Positions 43,905 through 51,821 are shown, counted from the stretch's first letter. The stretch is DNA of 64,000 nt from Nocardioides immobilis (GCF_003515065.1 NZ_QXGH01000020.1:102911-166910); one strand, 5' to 3'. A program made the numbers and translations. The notes: generated by a model from the letters alone, not told the origin.

Positions 43905-43931
43905 GTTCGGTACGGCGGGGCCCGCGGATGG
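43905..43931 (-). promoter_or_regulatory. SigK-type promoter of the molybdopterin oxidoreductase gene
   Basis: Minus strand: CCATCC (43931-43926), 15-base spacer, CCGAAC (43910-43905), then CACTCACC and the ATG. Hexamers, spacing and 3' flank equal those of the fasciclin promoter. Confidence 0.7.
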
Positions 43932-43940
43932 GTGCACAAA

Positions 43941-43964
43941 GAAACAGTCAGGCTTGATTGTTTC
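43941..43964. promoter_or_regulatory. TetR operator, copy 2 (enoyl-CoA hydratase promoter)
   Basis: GAAACAGTCA-N4-TGATTGTTTC. The core AAACAGTCAGGCTTGA plus YTGTTT is the same as in the operator at 17668-17691, including the four-base centre GGCT and the TTGAYT that would be the -35. It lies 25 bases before the enoyl-CoA hydratase ATG, the same distance as in copy 1. It probably binds the TetR protein encoded at 17716. Confidence 0.7.
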
Positions 43965-43989
43965 TTGGTGGTCCACCAAGATGGAGCCC

Positions 43990-44763
43990 ATGGCCGACAG
44001 CACCCCCGAAGAGCTCGTCCACTACGACGTCGCCGACCAGGTCGCGACCATCACCCTGGACTCGCCGCACAACCGCAACGCCCTGTCGCGCCAGCTCGTC
44101 ACCGAGCTGTTCGAGCGGCTCGAGCGCGCGGACCAGGACGACGACGCGCTCGTCGTGGTGCTGAAGTCGTCCGGGCGGGTGTTCTGCTCCGGTGCCGACC
44201 TCTCGGAGGCCGCCACCACGCCGATGGAGGAGGGCGCACGCGCGATCGTCTCGCTCCAGCGCGCCATCGTCGCCCACAGCAAGCCGGTCGTCACCGTCGT
44301 GGCCGGCGCCGCCCGGGCCGGAGGCATCGGGATCGTGGCCGCGTCCGACATCGTGGTCACCGCCGACGACGCGACGTTCGCGCTGACCGAGGTGAAGCTC
44401 GGCCTCGCTCCCGCCGTCATCTCGCTCACCGTGCTGCCCCGGCTCACCCAGCGCGCGGCCGCACTCACCGCGCTCGGCGGCGAGGTCTTCACCGGCTCCG
44501 AGGCGGTGACGATGGGCCTGGCGACCAAGGCCGTCCGGGCCGACCAGCTCGACGCCGCGGTCGCCGAGCTGTGCGGTCAGCTCGTCACCGGCGCTGCGCA
44601 GGGGCTCCGGGAGACGAAGAAGCTGCTCGCCGCCGACCTGCTCGAGCGGATCGACACCAAGGGTGAGGAGCTGGTCGCGCTCAGCGCCAGCCTCTTCGGC
44701 TCCGACGAGGCCCGCGAGGCGATGACGGCGTTCCTGAACCGCAAGGCTGCCGCTAAGGGCTGA
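43990..44763 (+). CDS. Enoyl-CoA hydratase/isomerase family protein
   Basis: 257-residue crotonase. SPHNRNALSRQLVTEL, the oxyanion motif VFCSGADLSEA and AARAGGIGIVAASDIVV are seen. The ATG at 43990 has TGGAG upstream; the ATG at 43981 is less likely. Because it shares its operator with the AtuA/acyl-CoA carboxylase operon, which has no hydratase of its own, it is a good candidate for the missing hydration step (AtuE-like). Transcription ends at the long inverted repeat downstream. Confidence 0.88.
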   Translation: MADSTPEELVHYDVADQVATITLDSPHNRNALSRQLVTELFERLERADQDDDALVVVLKSSGRVFCSGADLSEAATTPMEEGARAIVSLQRAIVAHSKPVVTVVAGAARAGGIGIVAASDIVVTADDATFALTEVKLGLAPAVISLTVLPRLTQRAAALTALGGEVFTGSEAVTMGLATKAVRADQLDAAVAELCGQLVTGAAQGLRETKKLLAADLLERIDTKGEELVALSASLFGSDEAREAMTAFLNRKAAAKG

Positions 44764-44799
44764 CCGTGCTGACCGTGCTGACCCGGCGGGCCGGCAGCT

Positions 44800-44864
44800 T
44801 CGTCGTACCTGAAGTTTCGGCCCCAAATCGGCCCCACGCAGGGCCGAAAGTTCAGGTACGACGA
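44800..44864. terminator. Long inverted repeat between convergent genes
   Basis: Arms of 24 bases at 44800-44823 and 44841-44864 (one mismatch) around a 17-base loop; the outer half of each arm is TCGTCGTACCTGAA or its complement. It separates the convergent hydratase and MFS genes and would fold on either transcript, so a bidirectional terminator is likely. It lacks a U tract. Confidence 0.65.
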
Positions 44865-44867
44865 GCG

Positions 44868-46415
44868 TCAGGCGACTGCCGGCTCGAGATCCTCGACCAG
44901 CTCGGCGTCGGCAGCCTTCGCCGCGTGGAACCGGCGCCCGGGCAGGGCCCAGGCCCCGATCAGCGCGGCAGCGAAGCAGAGTCCGGCCACGACCGTGCAG
45001 CCGGTGGCAAGCCCGGCGAGGAACGAGTCCTGGACCGCGGCCAGCAGGCCCGGGTCGGCACCGGCCATCCCGAACGCGACCGGCACGGAGTCGGCGGCCT
45101 CCTCGGCCCGACCGGTCGCCTCGAACGCGCTGTCGACGAGCCGGGCACCGAACACCGACGAGAAGACCGAGCCGATCACCGCGACCCCGAGGGTCGCGCC
45201 GAGCTCGCGGGTCGCGTCGTTGACGGCTGACCCGACGCCCGCCCGGGCCGGTGGGAGGACCAGCATGATCGACTCGGTGGCAGGGGTGGAGATCAGGCCC
45301 ATGCCCAGTCCCATGACCACCATCTGGGGCACGATCGTCGCCCAGTACGACGTGTCGACGTCCACGGTGAGCGCGATCCAGGCCATCGCCGTACCGAAGA
45401 ACGTCAGGCCGGTCACGACGACGGCGCGCGTCCCGACCCGCGGAGCCAGGATGCCGCCCGCCACCGATGCGATGGCGATCGAGATCGCGACGGGGAGGAT
45501 CCGGGCGCCCGTGGACAGCGGTCCGAAGTCCCGGACCACCTGGAAGTACTGGGTGATCAGGAAGATGAAGCCGGAGAGCGCGAAGAACGTCACCGTGACC
45601 GCACCGCTGGCGGCGCTGAAGCGGCGGTCGGCGAAGAGCCGTACGTCGAGCATCGGGTGCTCGGCAGCGCGCTCGACCATCACGAACACCAGCACCAGGG
45701 CCGCGGACGCCGTGAAGCCGAGCAGCGTGAACGCGCTGTCCCAGCCGTGCTCCGGGGCCTCGATCACCGTGTAGGTGAGGGTGCCGAGCATCGCCATCGA
45801 GACCACCAGCCCGCGCCGGTCAAGGGCCGGCACCGCCGGGTCCCGCGACTCCGGGACGAGTGCGAACGCGAGCCCCGCGGCCACGAGGGCGAGGGGGACA
45901 AGTGCGAGGAAGATGCTGCCCCAGTAGAAGTGCTCGAGGAGCAGGCCGCCGGTGACCGGGCCGGAGGCCACGCCGACGCCGACGACCGCACCCCAGCCGC
46001 CGAGCGCGGCGGCGCGCTGGCGCCGGTCGGTGAACGTGTTGGAGATGATCGACAGCGTCGTCGGGAAGATCAGCGCGGCGAACGTCCCCATCGCGAACCG
46101 TGCGGCGATCAGGCCGCCGGTGGTGTCGACCAGGGCGCCGGCGACGCTGGCTGCGGCGAAGCCCAGCAGCCCGATGATCAGCGCGGGACGTCGGCCGTAG
46201 CGGTCCGACAGGCTGCCGGCAGCGAGCACCAGTGCGGCGAAGGCGAGGTTGTAGCCGTCGACGACCCACTGCAGGCCGCGGGTGCCGGCGTCGAGCTCGG
46301 TCGCGATGCTCGGCAGGGCGACGTTGACGATCGTGATGTCGAGGTTGATCGCGAGGGCCGCGACGTACACGGCGATCAGGATCCCTGCCTTGCGAGAAGT
46401 GGACGCTGTCAACAT
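44868..46415 (-). CDS. MFS drug-efflux transporter (DHA2-like, 14 TM)
   Basis: 515 residues with about 14 hydrophobic segments. Family motifs: LDITIVNVALPSIATEL in TM1, LSDRYGRRPALIIG in the 2-3 loop, GGWGAVVGVGVASGPVTGGLL in TM5 (motif C). Exports drugs or toxic metabolites by proton antiport. It is divergent from its TetR regulator; on the minus strand TTGACA, 17 bases, CACGAT and then six bases to the ATG suggest a leaderless mRNA. The first six codons coincide with a second operator copy. Confidence 0.88.
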   Translation of the reverse strand: MLTASTSRKAGILIAVYVAALAINLDITIVNVALPSIATELDAGTRGLQWVVDGYNLAFAALVLAAGSLSDRYGRRPALIIGLLGFAAASVAGALVDTTGGLIAARFAMGTFAALIFPTTLSIISNTFTDRRQRAAALGGWGAVVGVGVASGPVTGGLLLEHFYWGSIFLALVPLALVAAGLAFALVPESRDPAVPALDRRGLVVSMAMLGTLTYTVIEAPEHGWDSAFTLLGFTASAALVLVFVMVERAAEHPMLDVRLFADRRFSAASGAVTVTFFALSGFIFLITQYFQVVRDFGPLSTGARILPVAISIAIASVAGGILAPRVGTRAVVVTGLTFFGTAMAWIALTVDVDTSYWATIVPQMVVMGLGMGLISTPATESIMLVLPPARAGVGSAVNDATRELGATLGVAVIGSVFSSVFGARLVDSAFEATGRAEEAADSVPVAFGMAGADPGLLAAVQDSFLAGLATGCTVVAGLCFAAALIGAWALPGRRFHAAKAADAELVEDLEPAVA

Positions 46416-46417
46416 AG
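46399..46417. promoter_or_regulatory. Operator half-copy inside the MFS start
   Basis: The 19-mer GTGGACGCTGTCAACATAG differs by one base from 46437-46455 in the intergenic operator. It overlaps the first six codons of the MFS gene and its start codon, so repressor bound here could also block initiation. Confidence 0.5.
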
Positions 46418-46432
46418 GTCCATCGTGCGCCT

Positions 46433-46455
46433 CTATGTGGACGTTGTCAACATAG
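46433..46455. promoter_or_regulatory. TetR operator between MFS and tetR genes
   Basis: Inverted repeat with arms CTATGTGGAC and GTCAACATAG around GTT (one mismatched pair). It covers the -35 TTGACA of the MFS promoter on the minus strand. Confidence 0.65.
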
Positions 46456-46482
46456 AATCCGGATCGCGTTACGATGCGGCAC

Positions 46483-47064
46483 GTGAGCTATCACCACGGC
46501 AACCTGCGCGAGGCGCTGGTCGAGGCAGCGGTGGAGCTCGGGCGCGAGCGGGGCCCGGACGGGATCGTCATCCGCGAGGTGGCCCGCCGTACCGGCGTCT
46601 CCCACAACGCCGCCTACCGCCACTTCGCCGACCGCGACGAGCTGCTGCACGAGGTGACCCAGGTCGGCCTCGACGGGCTGTCGGCCGCGATGCTGGCGCG
46701 GGTCAAGCGGGTGCGGGTCAAGGACCCGGTGGAGCGGGCGCGACGACGACTGCGCGAGGTCGGCAAGGCGTACGTCGACTACGCGCTCGCCGAGCCCGGA
46801 CTCTTCGCCGTCGCGTTCAGCGGTCCGTCGTTCGGTGATCTCACCGGTCCCTACCAGCACCTGACCGACGCGCTCGACGAGTGCCTGGCGGTCGGGTACC
46901 TGCCGCCGGCGAAGCGGGAGGGCGCGGAGCTGACCTGCTGGGCCGGTGTCCACGGCTTCTCGATGCTCCACAGCACCGGACCGTTGCGGGACGTGCCGCG
47001 ACGCCAGCGCGACGCCGACCTCGGTCGGCTGCTCGACCGGCTCGACGAGGCCCTGAGGGCGTGA
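46483..47064 (+). CDS. TetR/AcrR regulator of the divergent MFS pump
   Basis: 193 residues. VSYHHGNLREALVEAAVEL and REVARRTGVSHNAAYRHFADRDEL are typical of the WHG-domain TetR group. The GTG at 46483 follows TACGAT by seven bases (leaderless pattern) and gives the usual SYHHGNLR start; the ATG at 46474 lies within that hexamer. It is divergent from the MFS gene and probably represses both. Confidence 0.87.
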   Translation: MSYHHGNLREALVEAAVELGRERGPDGIVIREVARRTGVSHNAAYRHFADRDELLHEVTQVGLDGLSAAMLARVKRVRVKDPVERARRRLREVGKAYVDYALAEPGLFAVAFSGPSFGDLTGPYQHLTDALDECLAVGYLPPAKREGAELTCWAGVHGFSMLHSTGPLRDVPRRQRDADLGRLLDRLDEALRA

Positions 47065-47073
47065 GCCGCGCCG

Positions 47074-47649
47074 TCAGTTGTGCCGGACCCGCGGACCGAG
47101 CCGGGGCTGGTTGGCGTTGAAGCCGGCGTCGATGCGAGCGTCGTCGATCACGTTGACGGTCGGGGTCTCGTGGCGCATCCAGGCCCCGAACCGGATCCAT
47201 GCGGGGCGGCCGATGCACGCTCGTGGCACCGTCACCACCACGCGTTCCTTCCGGGGCACCGCCCGGCCAAGCAGGCCGTCGCAGTCGAGCACCTCGGCGG
47301 ATCCGTGGAAGAGCGACGTGATCGCCGGGCCCTCCTCGCGGTCGTAGTGCACCGACCACGTCTCGCCAGGCGTACGGACGTGCCAGCTCGCGATGTAGTC
47401 GGTGCGCGCGAGGCGCCGTACCTGCAGCCAGAGCGTCACTCTCGGACCGCGGTGGACGGTGCCCGCCCGCACGATGTCGTGGGTGCGGTTGTCGGGCGCC
47501 AGCGTGGGCACGCCGCCGCCCGCCGGGGCACGGTAGACGTCGCGTGCGGCGTCGGTCGTGGTCTGGCGCCCGGCCGACGCCGGCGTCGCAACGGCGACCA
47601 CGGCGACCACCGCGACGAGGAGGACTGAGAGGTGTCGGAGTCGGGACAT
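47074..47649 (-). CDS. Secreted protein of unknown function
   Basis: 191 residues. Signal peptide MSRLRHLSVLLVAVVAVVAV followed by ATPASAG, cleavage near residue 26. The mature part is beta-strand-like (DARDVYRAP, VTLWLQVRRLART, YIASWHVRTPGE, RVVVTVPRACIGRPAWIRFGAW) with two cysteines (DCDG, RACIG) that may form a disulfide. Similar short exported proteins are common in this group of actinobacteria but have no known role. Good ribosome site AAGGATC. Confidence 0.75.
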   Translation of the reverse strand: MSRLRHLSVLLVAVVAVVAVATPASAGRQTTTDAARDVYRAPAGGGVPTLAPDNRTHDIVRAGTVHRGPRVTLWLQVRRLARTDYIASWHVRTPGETWSVHYDREEGPAITSLFHGSAEVLDCDGLLGRAVPRKERVVVTVPRACIGRPAWIRFGAWMRHETPTVNVIDDARIDAGFNANQPRLGPRVRHN

Positions 47650-47753
47650 GGCGGATCCTTGTGCGGCGGGCCATCAGTGTAAAGTTGGGAACTTGCTGCC
47701 AACAGAGCAGCGCGGCAGGACTCGGTTCAGGAAACACAGCGGGGGCAGCATCG

Positions 47754-49961
47754 GTGGCAGATCAGCTGGTCGATCGCGAGGTTGCGTCGGAGCAGGCGTT
47801 CGTGGACCGGGTGTACCAGCAGCTGGAGCGGGCCGGAGTGGCCGCGCAGCAGCTCGCCAAGGAGGGTCATTCCCGGGGACGCCTCGGCCACGAGGGCGGT
47901 CTGGTCGAGCGCGACGCGATGGTCTTCCAGGCCGCGAAGCGGATCGCCCAGCTCGATGCGGCTCATGAGGGCCTGGTCTTCGGCCGGCTGGACATGACCG
48001 CTGCTGTGGACCCGTTGCCGCGGTACGTCGGGCGGATCGGCCTGCGTGACGACAACCACGACTCGCTCATCATCGACTGGCGTGCCCCGGCCGCCGCGGT
48101 CTTCTACCAGGCGACCGCCGCCGAGCCGCACGAGGTGATCCGGCGCCGGGTGCTGCGCTGCACCGGCCCGCGGGTGGTCGGCGTCGAGGACGAGCTGCTC
48201 GACGCCGAAGCGCTCACGGATGCCGAGGCCGCGGGTCGCGAGCTGCCCATCGTCGGCGAGGGCGCGCTGATGGCGCAGCTCTCGCGGGCCCGCGACCGGT
48301 CGATGCACTCGATCGTCGCCACCATCCAGGCCGAGCAGGACAAGGCGATCCGCGCGCCCAGCAAGGGCGTCGTGTCGATCTCCGGAGGACCGGGCACCGG
48401 CAAGACGGTCGTGGCGCTGCACCGCGCGGCGTACCTCCTCTACAACGAGCGACGTCGCTACGAGTCCGGTGGCGTCCTCATCGTCGGCCCCTCGGGCGTC
48501 TTCATGCGCTACATCGAGCGGGTGCTGCCGTCCCTCGGCGAGACCGCGGTGGCGCTGCGTTCGCTCGGTGAGGTCGTCGACGGCTTCCGGGCGACCCGCC
48601 ACGACGAGCCCGCCGTGGCCGACGTCAAGGGCTCCGAGCGGATGGCCGAGGTCATGCGTCGCGCCGCGCGCCAGCAGGCGCCGGGCAGCCCGACCGAGTA
48701 CCGCGTGTTCTTCCGGGACGACCGGATCCACCTCGACCGCGGCGCGCTCGGCCGGGTCCGTCGCCACCTGATGTCCCAGGGCCGCCGCAACAAGCAGCTG
48801 CCGCGCGTCTCCGCCGCGCTGCTCGACGCGATGTGGCGCCAGGTGCGGGGCGAGCGGGGTCGCGAGCACGGCCGGGAGAAGTTCGACGACGAGATGCTCT
48901 CGCGCAACGACTTCCTCGACTTCGCGCTCGGCTGGTGGCCGCCGCTCGATGCCCCGACCGTGCTGTCGTGGCTGCGCGACCCGGAGTTCCTGGCCCGGGT
49001 GGCGGAGGGCGTGCTGTCGACCGAGGAGCAGCGGCTGCTGCTGAAGTCCTGGAGCGGTACGACGGCGACCGTCAACCTGTCGATCGAGGACATGCCGCTG
49101 CTCGACGAGCTGCGCTACGCGCTGGGCGACGTGCCGCATAAGGCCGACGACGAGCGCGACGACCCCGTGTCGCTGATCGAGGGCGCCGTGGATATCCAGG
49201 AGCTGATGACCGCGTCCGACCGGGAGTACGCGCCGTCGGGGCGGGCCTGGTCCGCGCCGACCCACAGCATCGAGGACGACCCCTTCGCCCACGTGCTCAT
49301 CGACGAGGCGCAGGACCTCACGCCCATGCAGTGGCGGATGGTCGGCCGGCGTGGCCGGACCGCGTCGTGGACGATCGTCGGCGACCCGGCGCAGTCGTCC
49401 TGGCCGGCGCCGGAGGAGGCGGCCGCGGTGCGCGCGGCCGTGCTCGAGGGCAAGCAGATCCACGAGTTCCACCTGTCGACGAACTACCGCAACTCAGCGG
49501 AGATCTACGACTTCGCCGCCGCGTACGCCGGACGGGTGGGACTGAACGCGGACCTGCCCGAGGCGGTACGCCGTACCGGTGCCGAGCCGACGGTCATCAC
49601 CGGGTCGGCCGATCTCGAGGCCGCGACCCGCGAGGCGGTGGTCGGCACGGCCGGCCGGGTCAACGGCACCGTCGGCGTCGTCGTACCTGCCGCGCGCCGG
49701 TCGGAGGTCAACGCCTGGCTGGCTTCCTGGCCGGAGCTCGCTGACGACGCCCGCGGCGCCCGCGCGGCGATCGACTCGTCGGTGCCGCCGTCGGGTGACG
49801 ACCGCGTGGTGGTGCTGACCGGCCTCGACACGAAGGGCCTCGAGTTCGACGGCATCGTCGTGGTCTCCCCGGATGAGATCGAGGCCGAGTCGGCGACCGG
49901 TCGCGCCACCTTGTACGTCGTGCTCACGCGTGCGACGCAGCTGCTGACCACCGTCAGCTGA
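47754..49961 (+). CDS. helR: HelR/HelD-like RNA polymerase-associated ATPase (UvrD-type helicase fold)
   Basis: 735 residues from a GTG with GGGGGC upstream. An N-terminal long helical region (QLVDREVASEQAFVDRVYQQLE) fits the coiled arm that enters the RNA polymerase channel. Walker A SGGPGTGKTVVALHRAAYLLY, Walker B HVLIDEAQDLTPMQW, motif STNYRNSAEIYDFAA and the C-terminal LDTKGLEFDGIVVVSP are seen. HelR-type proteins remove stalled or rifamycin-bound RNA polymerase from DNA. HelR versus HelD assignment is tentative; I could not find a rifampicin-associated element upstream. Confidence 0.8.
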   Translation: MADQLVDREVASEQAFVDRVYQQLERAGVAAQQLAKEGHSRGRLGHEGGLVERDAMVFQAAKRIAQLDAAHEGLVFGRLDMTAAVDPLPRYVGRIGLRDDNHDSLIIDWRAPAAAVFYQATAAEPHEVIRRRVLRCTGPRVVGVEDELLDAEALTDAEAAGRELPIVGEGALMAQLSRARDRSMHSIVATIQAEQDKAIRAPSKGVVSISGGPGTGKTVVALHRAAYLLYNERRRYESGGVLIVGPSGVFMRYIERVLPSLGETAVALRSLGEVVDGFRATRHDEPAVADVKGSERMAEVMRRAARQQAPGSPTEYRVFFRDDRIHLDRGALGRVRRHLMSQGRRNKQLPRVSAALLDAMWRQVRGERGREHGREKFDDEMLSRNDFLDFALGWWPPLDAPTVLSWLRDPEFLARVAEGVLSTEEQRLLLKSWSGTTATVNLSIEDMPLLDELRYALGDVPHKADDERDDPVSLIEGAVDIQELMTASDREYAPSGRAWSAPTHSIEDDPFAHVLIDEAQDLTPMQWRMVGRRGRTASWTIVGDPAQSSWPAPEEAAAVRAAVLEGKQIHEFHLSTNYRNSAEIYDFAAAYAGRVGLNADLPEAVRRTGAEPTVITGSADLEAATREAVVGTAGRVNGTVGVVVPAARRSEVNAWLASWPELADDARGARAAIDSSVPPSGDDRVVVLTGLDTKGLEFDGIVVVSPDEIEAESATGRATLYVVLTRATQLLTTVS

Positions 49962-49981
49962 CCGTGAGCTGACCGTCAGCT
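49953..49981. terminator. Weak hairpin between helR and the LuxR gene
   Basis: The 14-base gap and flanks contain AGCTGAC repeats that can pair (AGCTGAC-C-GTCAGCT). It lies between convergent stops and may serve as a weak terminator. Confidence 0.3.
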
Positions 49982-50236
49982 CGCGGTCTCGCGCAGCAGT
50001 ACCAGGACCGCGAGCACCCGGCGGTTCACGTGGTCGGACGGGTGCAGCTCGAGCTTGCGGAAGATGTTCGAGCACACCGTCTCGACCGTCTTCCCGGCGA
50101 CGTAGAGCTCGGCCGCGATGGCCGCGTTGGAGAAGCCTTCGGCAATCAGCTCCAGCACCTCCAGCTCGCGCCGGGAGAGACGGTCGAGCCGCCGTACGGG
50201 CAGGTGCGCCCGGGGTTCCGAGATGGCGAGAGTCAC
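49976..50236 (-). CDS. Small LuxR-type HTH protein
   Basis: 86 residues. Almost the whole protein is a LuxR/GerE domain: RLSRRELEVLELIAEGFSNAAIAAELYVAGKTVETVCSNIFRKLEL (quoted in parts), without sensor domain. VNRRVLAVLVLL ends it. Overlaps the upstream gene by four bases (GTGA), so the two form a pair. Confidence 0.8.
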   Translation of the reverse strand: MTLAISEPRAHLPVRRLDRLSRRELEVLELIAEGFSNAAIAAELYVAGKTVETVCSNIFRKLELHPSDHVNRRVLAVLVLLRETAS

Positions 50237-50619
50237 GGCAGGACCGGTCCGCCCCGGAAGCGACGGCCCTTGCGGGGGCTCGGGACGAGCGACGCGCCGG
50301 TGAGCGCGAGCACCTTGGCGCCGTTGACTCCCGTCTCGCTCGCCTCGCTGGCCTTCCTGAGGATGGCGAGGACGCCGGCCTGGGTACGCCGGAGCTGGTT
50401 GAGGGTGTCTGCGAAGACGTCCTCACCGTTGCGGACGTCCAGCTGGGCCTCGCACATGCGGATCCAGCGGGCGCGGAGCGCCTTGAGCAGGCCCTCGGGG
50501 CTGCCGAAGTACGGCGCCCACTCCTCGCGCCAGGGCAGCGCCCCGGTCATGTCCTTCTCGGCGGCTGCTTCGACCTCGCGGAAGATGCGGGTCCGGGCGT
50601 GGGTCTCGTTCCAGGTCAT
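50233..50619 (-). CDS. Hypothetical protein paired with a small LuxR gene
   Basis: 128 residues, predicted soluble and helical: EVEAAAEKDMTGALPWREEW, LLKALRARWIRMCEAQLDV, ADTLNQLRRTQAGVLAILRKA, then a basic Gly/Pro-rich tail. I do not recognise the family. It is upstream of, and overlaps, the LuxR gene and is divergent from the sigma factor gene. Confidence 0.65.
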   Translation of the reverse strand: MTWNETHARTRIFREVEAAAEKDMTGALPWREEWAPYFGSPEGLLKALRARWIRMCEAQLDVRNGEDVFADTLNQLRRTQAGVLAILRKASEASETGVNGAKVLALTGASLVPSPRKGRRFRGGPVLP

Positions 50620-50697
50620 TGCTGTGGTCCTTCCGGGGAGTGCGGTGGGGAGTCACCGCTGTGGTTCACGGAAGGAGGAGCGGCAGGCGGACTGGCC

Positions 50698-50723
50698 TGA
50701 TACAGGGAAAATCCCGTGTATCA
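50698..50723. promoter_or_regulatory. Palindrome upstream of the sigma-factor gene (module motif, copy 1)
   Basis: TGATACAGGGA-AAA-TCCCGTGTATCA, an inverted repeat with one extra base in the right arm. Its core ACAGGGAAAATCCCGTGTA matches 15 of 19 positions of a site in the S8/CHAT divergent promoter (54088-54106). It lies about 45 bases before the sigma start. Confidence 0.55.
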
Positions 50724-50766
50724 ACAAGGCTGCGCCGATGCTCCTCTTTGCGGGACGATGCATCTG

Positions 50767-51351
50767 ATGGAAACGACAGATCCGCTCGCGACTCTCGTCC
50801 CCGCGGCGCGGGAGGGGGACCAGAGTGCTTGGAATGCGATCGTCGACCGATTCCTACCGCTGGTGGGCGCGATCATCCGCCGCCACCGGCTGTCCGAGGC
50901 CGACGGCGACGACGTCAGCCAGACGGTGTGGCTGCGCCTGGTCGAGCACCTCGGCGCGCTGCGCGAGCCGGACGCTCTCCCGGGCTGGATCCGTACGACG
51001 ACCCGCAACGAGTGCCTCCGCGTCCTCGCCGCCCGCAGCCGGACCCGCCCCGTCGACCCGCAGGACAGCGGCGGCCTCGACGCCGTCGCCGGGGATGTCG
51101 CGGACACGGAGCTGCTCGCGGCCGAACGCCGCCAGGCCCTCCGCGAGGCGCTCGCCGAGCTGCCCGCCGGCCGCCGCGAGCTGCTCCTCCTGCTGCTCAC
51201 CGACCCCCCGTTGGCTTATGACGAGATCAGTGCCCGGCTCGACATCCCGATCGGTTCGATCGGGCCGACGCGCGCCCGCGCCCTCGAACAGCTACGACGG
51301 ACCCGCGCCCTGCGCGGTCTCGGACCCGACCCGGTGGGGGGTGTCGTGTGA
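50767..51351 (+). CDS. Sigma-70 family (ECF-like) RNA polymerase sigma factor of the CHAT-protease module
   Basis: 194 residues from METTDPLATLVPA. Region 2: AIVDRFLPLVGAIIRRHRL, ADGDDVSQTVWLRLVEHL, PGWIRTTTRNECLRVL. Region 4: RQALREALAELPAGRRELLLLLLTD, DEISARLDIPIGSIGPTRARALEQLRR (quoted in parts). No zinc-anti-sigma gene is adjacent; instead the next gene, coupled by TGATG, encodes a small acidic protein with an FTWRT motif. In-frame GTG and ATG codons at 50716 and 50758 could extend it. It probably transcribes the nearby protease genes. Confidence 0.88.
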   Translation: METTDPLATLVPAAREGDQSAWNAIVDRFLPLVGAIIRRHRLSEADGDDVSQTVWLRLVEHLGALREPDALPGWIRTTTRNECLRVLAARSRTRPVDPQDSGGLDAVAGDVADTELLAAERRQALREALAELPAGRRELLLLLLTDPPLAYDEISARLDIPIGSIGPTRARALEQLRRTRALRGLGPDPVGGVV

Positions 51352-51821
51352 TGACTGACCCGAACGAGCTCAACGACGACGAGCTGATGGCCGAGCTCGC
51401 GGCCGCGGTTGAGGAAGAGGCGGCCGTCTCCGACCGCCGCCGGAACGCCGCGCGGATGGCCTTCACCTGGCGCACCGTCGACGCCGAGCTCGCCGAGCTG
51501 CTCCACGACTCCGCGCTCGACGCCGGCGCCGCGGTCCGTTCCAGCGGCAGCCCCTCCGGAGCCCCGCGCACCCTGACCTTCGTCCGCGGCGCGATCACCC
51601 TCGAGATCGAGGTCGACGGCGACGCCCTGCTGGGCGAGGTCGTCGACGACGCTGGGGCTGGCCCCGCCACGGTCACCCTGCAACGTCCGGACGCCGACGA
51701 CCGCTCTGTTGAGGCCGACGCTTCCGGGTTCTTCCGGTTCGACGGTGTCGAGCCCGGGCCGGCGCGGTTCGTGGTCACCCGTGAGGGCTGGTCGCTCACC
51801 ACGCCCTGGGCGACGATCTAG
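51351..51821 (+). CDS. Small acidic FTWRT-motif protein coupled to the sigma factor
   Basis: 156 residues. Residues 1-60 are acidic and helical (LNDDELMAELAAAVEEEAAV), with AFTWRTVDAELAELLHDS, a stretch I associate with proteins encoded beside similar sigma/CHAT loci in other actinobacteria. Residues 75-156 are beta-rich and resemble carboxypeptidase-regulatory-like folds (ADASGFFRFDGVEPGPARFVV). Start codon overlaps the sigma stop, implying stoichiometric synthesis. A non-zinc anti-sigma factor and possible protease substrate is my inference. Confidence 0.75.
   Translation: MTDPNELNDDELMAELAAAVEEEAAVSDRRRNAARMAFTWRTVDAELAELLHDSALDAGAAVRSSGSPSGAPRTLTFVRGAITLEIEVDGDALLGEVVDDAGAGPATVTLQRPDADDRSVEADASGFFRFDGVEPGPARFVVTREGWSLTTPWATI

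Noticed and set aside
41666..43939. A 757-codon minus-strand frame joining the fasciclin domain to a long N-terminal extension
   Set aside because: The extension is the out-of-frame molybdopterin oxidoreductase gene. The fasciclin protein has its own lipoprotein signal and promoter.
47650..47753. Rifampicin-associated element upstream of the HelR-like gene
   Set aside because: Only weak partial symmetry (GTTGG...CCAAC) is present; no long inverted repeat of the expected kind was seen.
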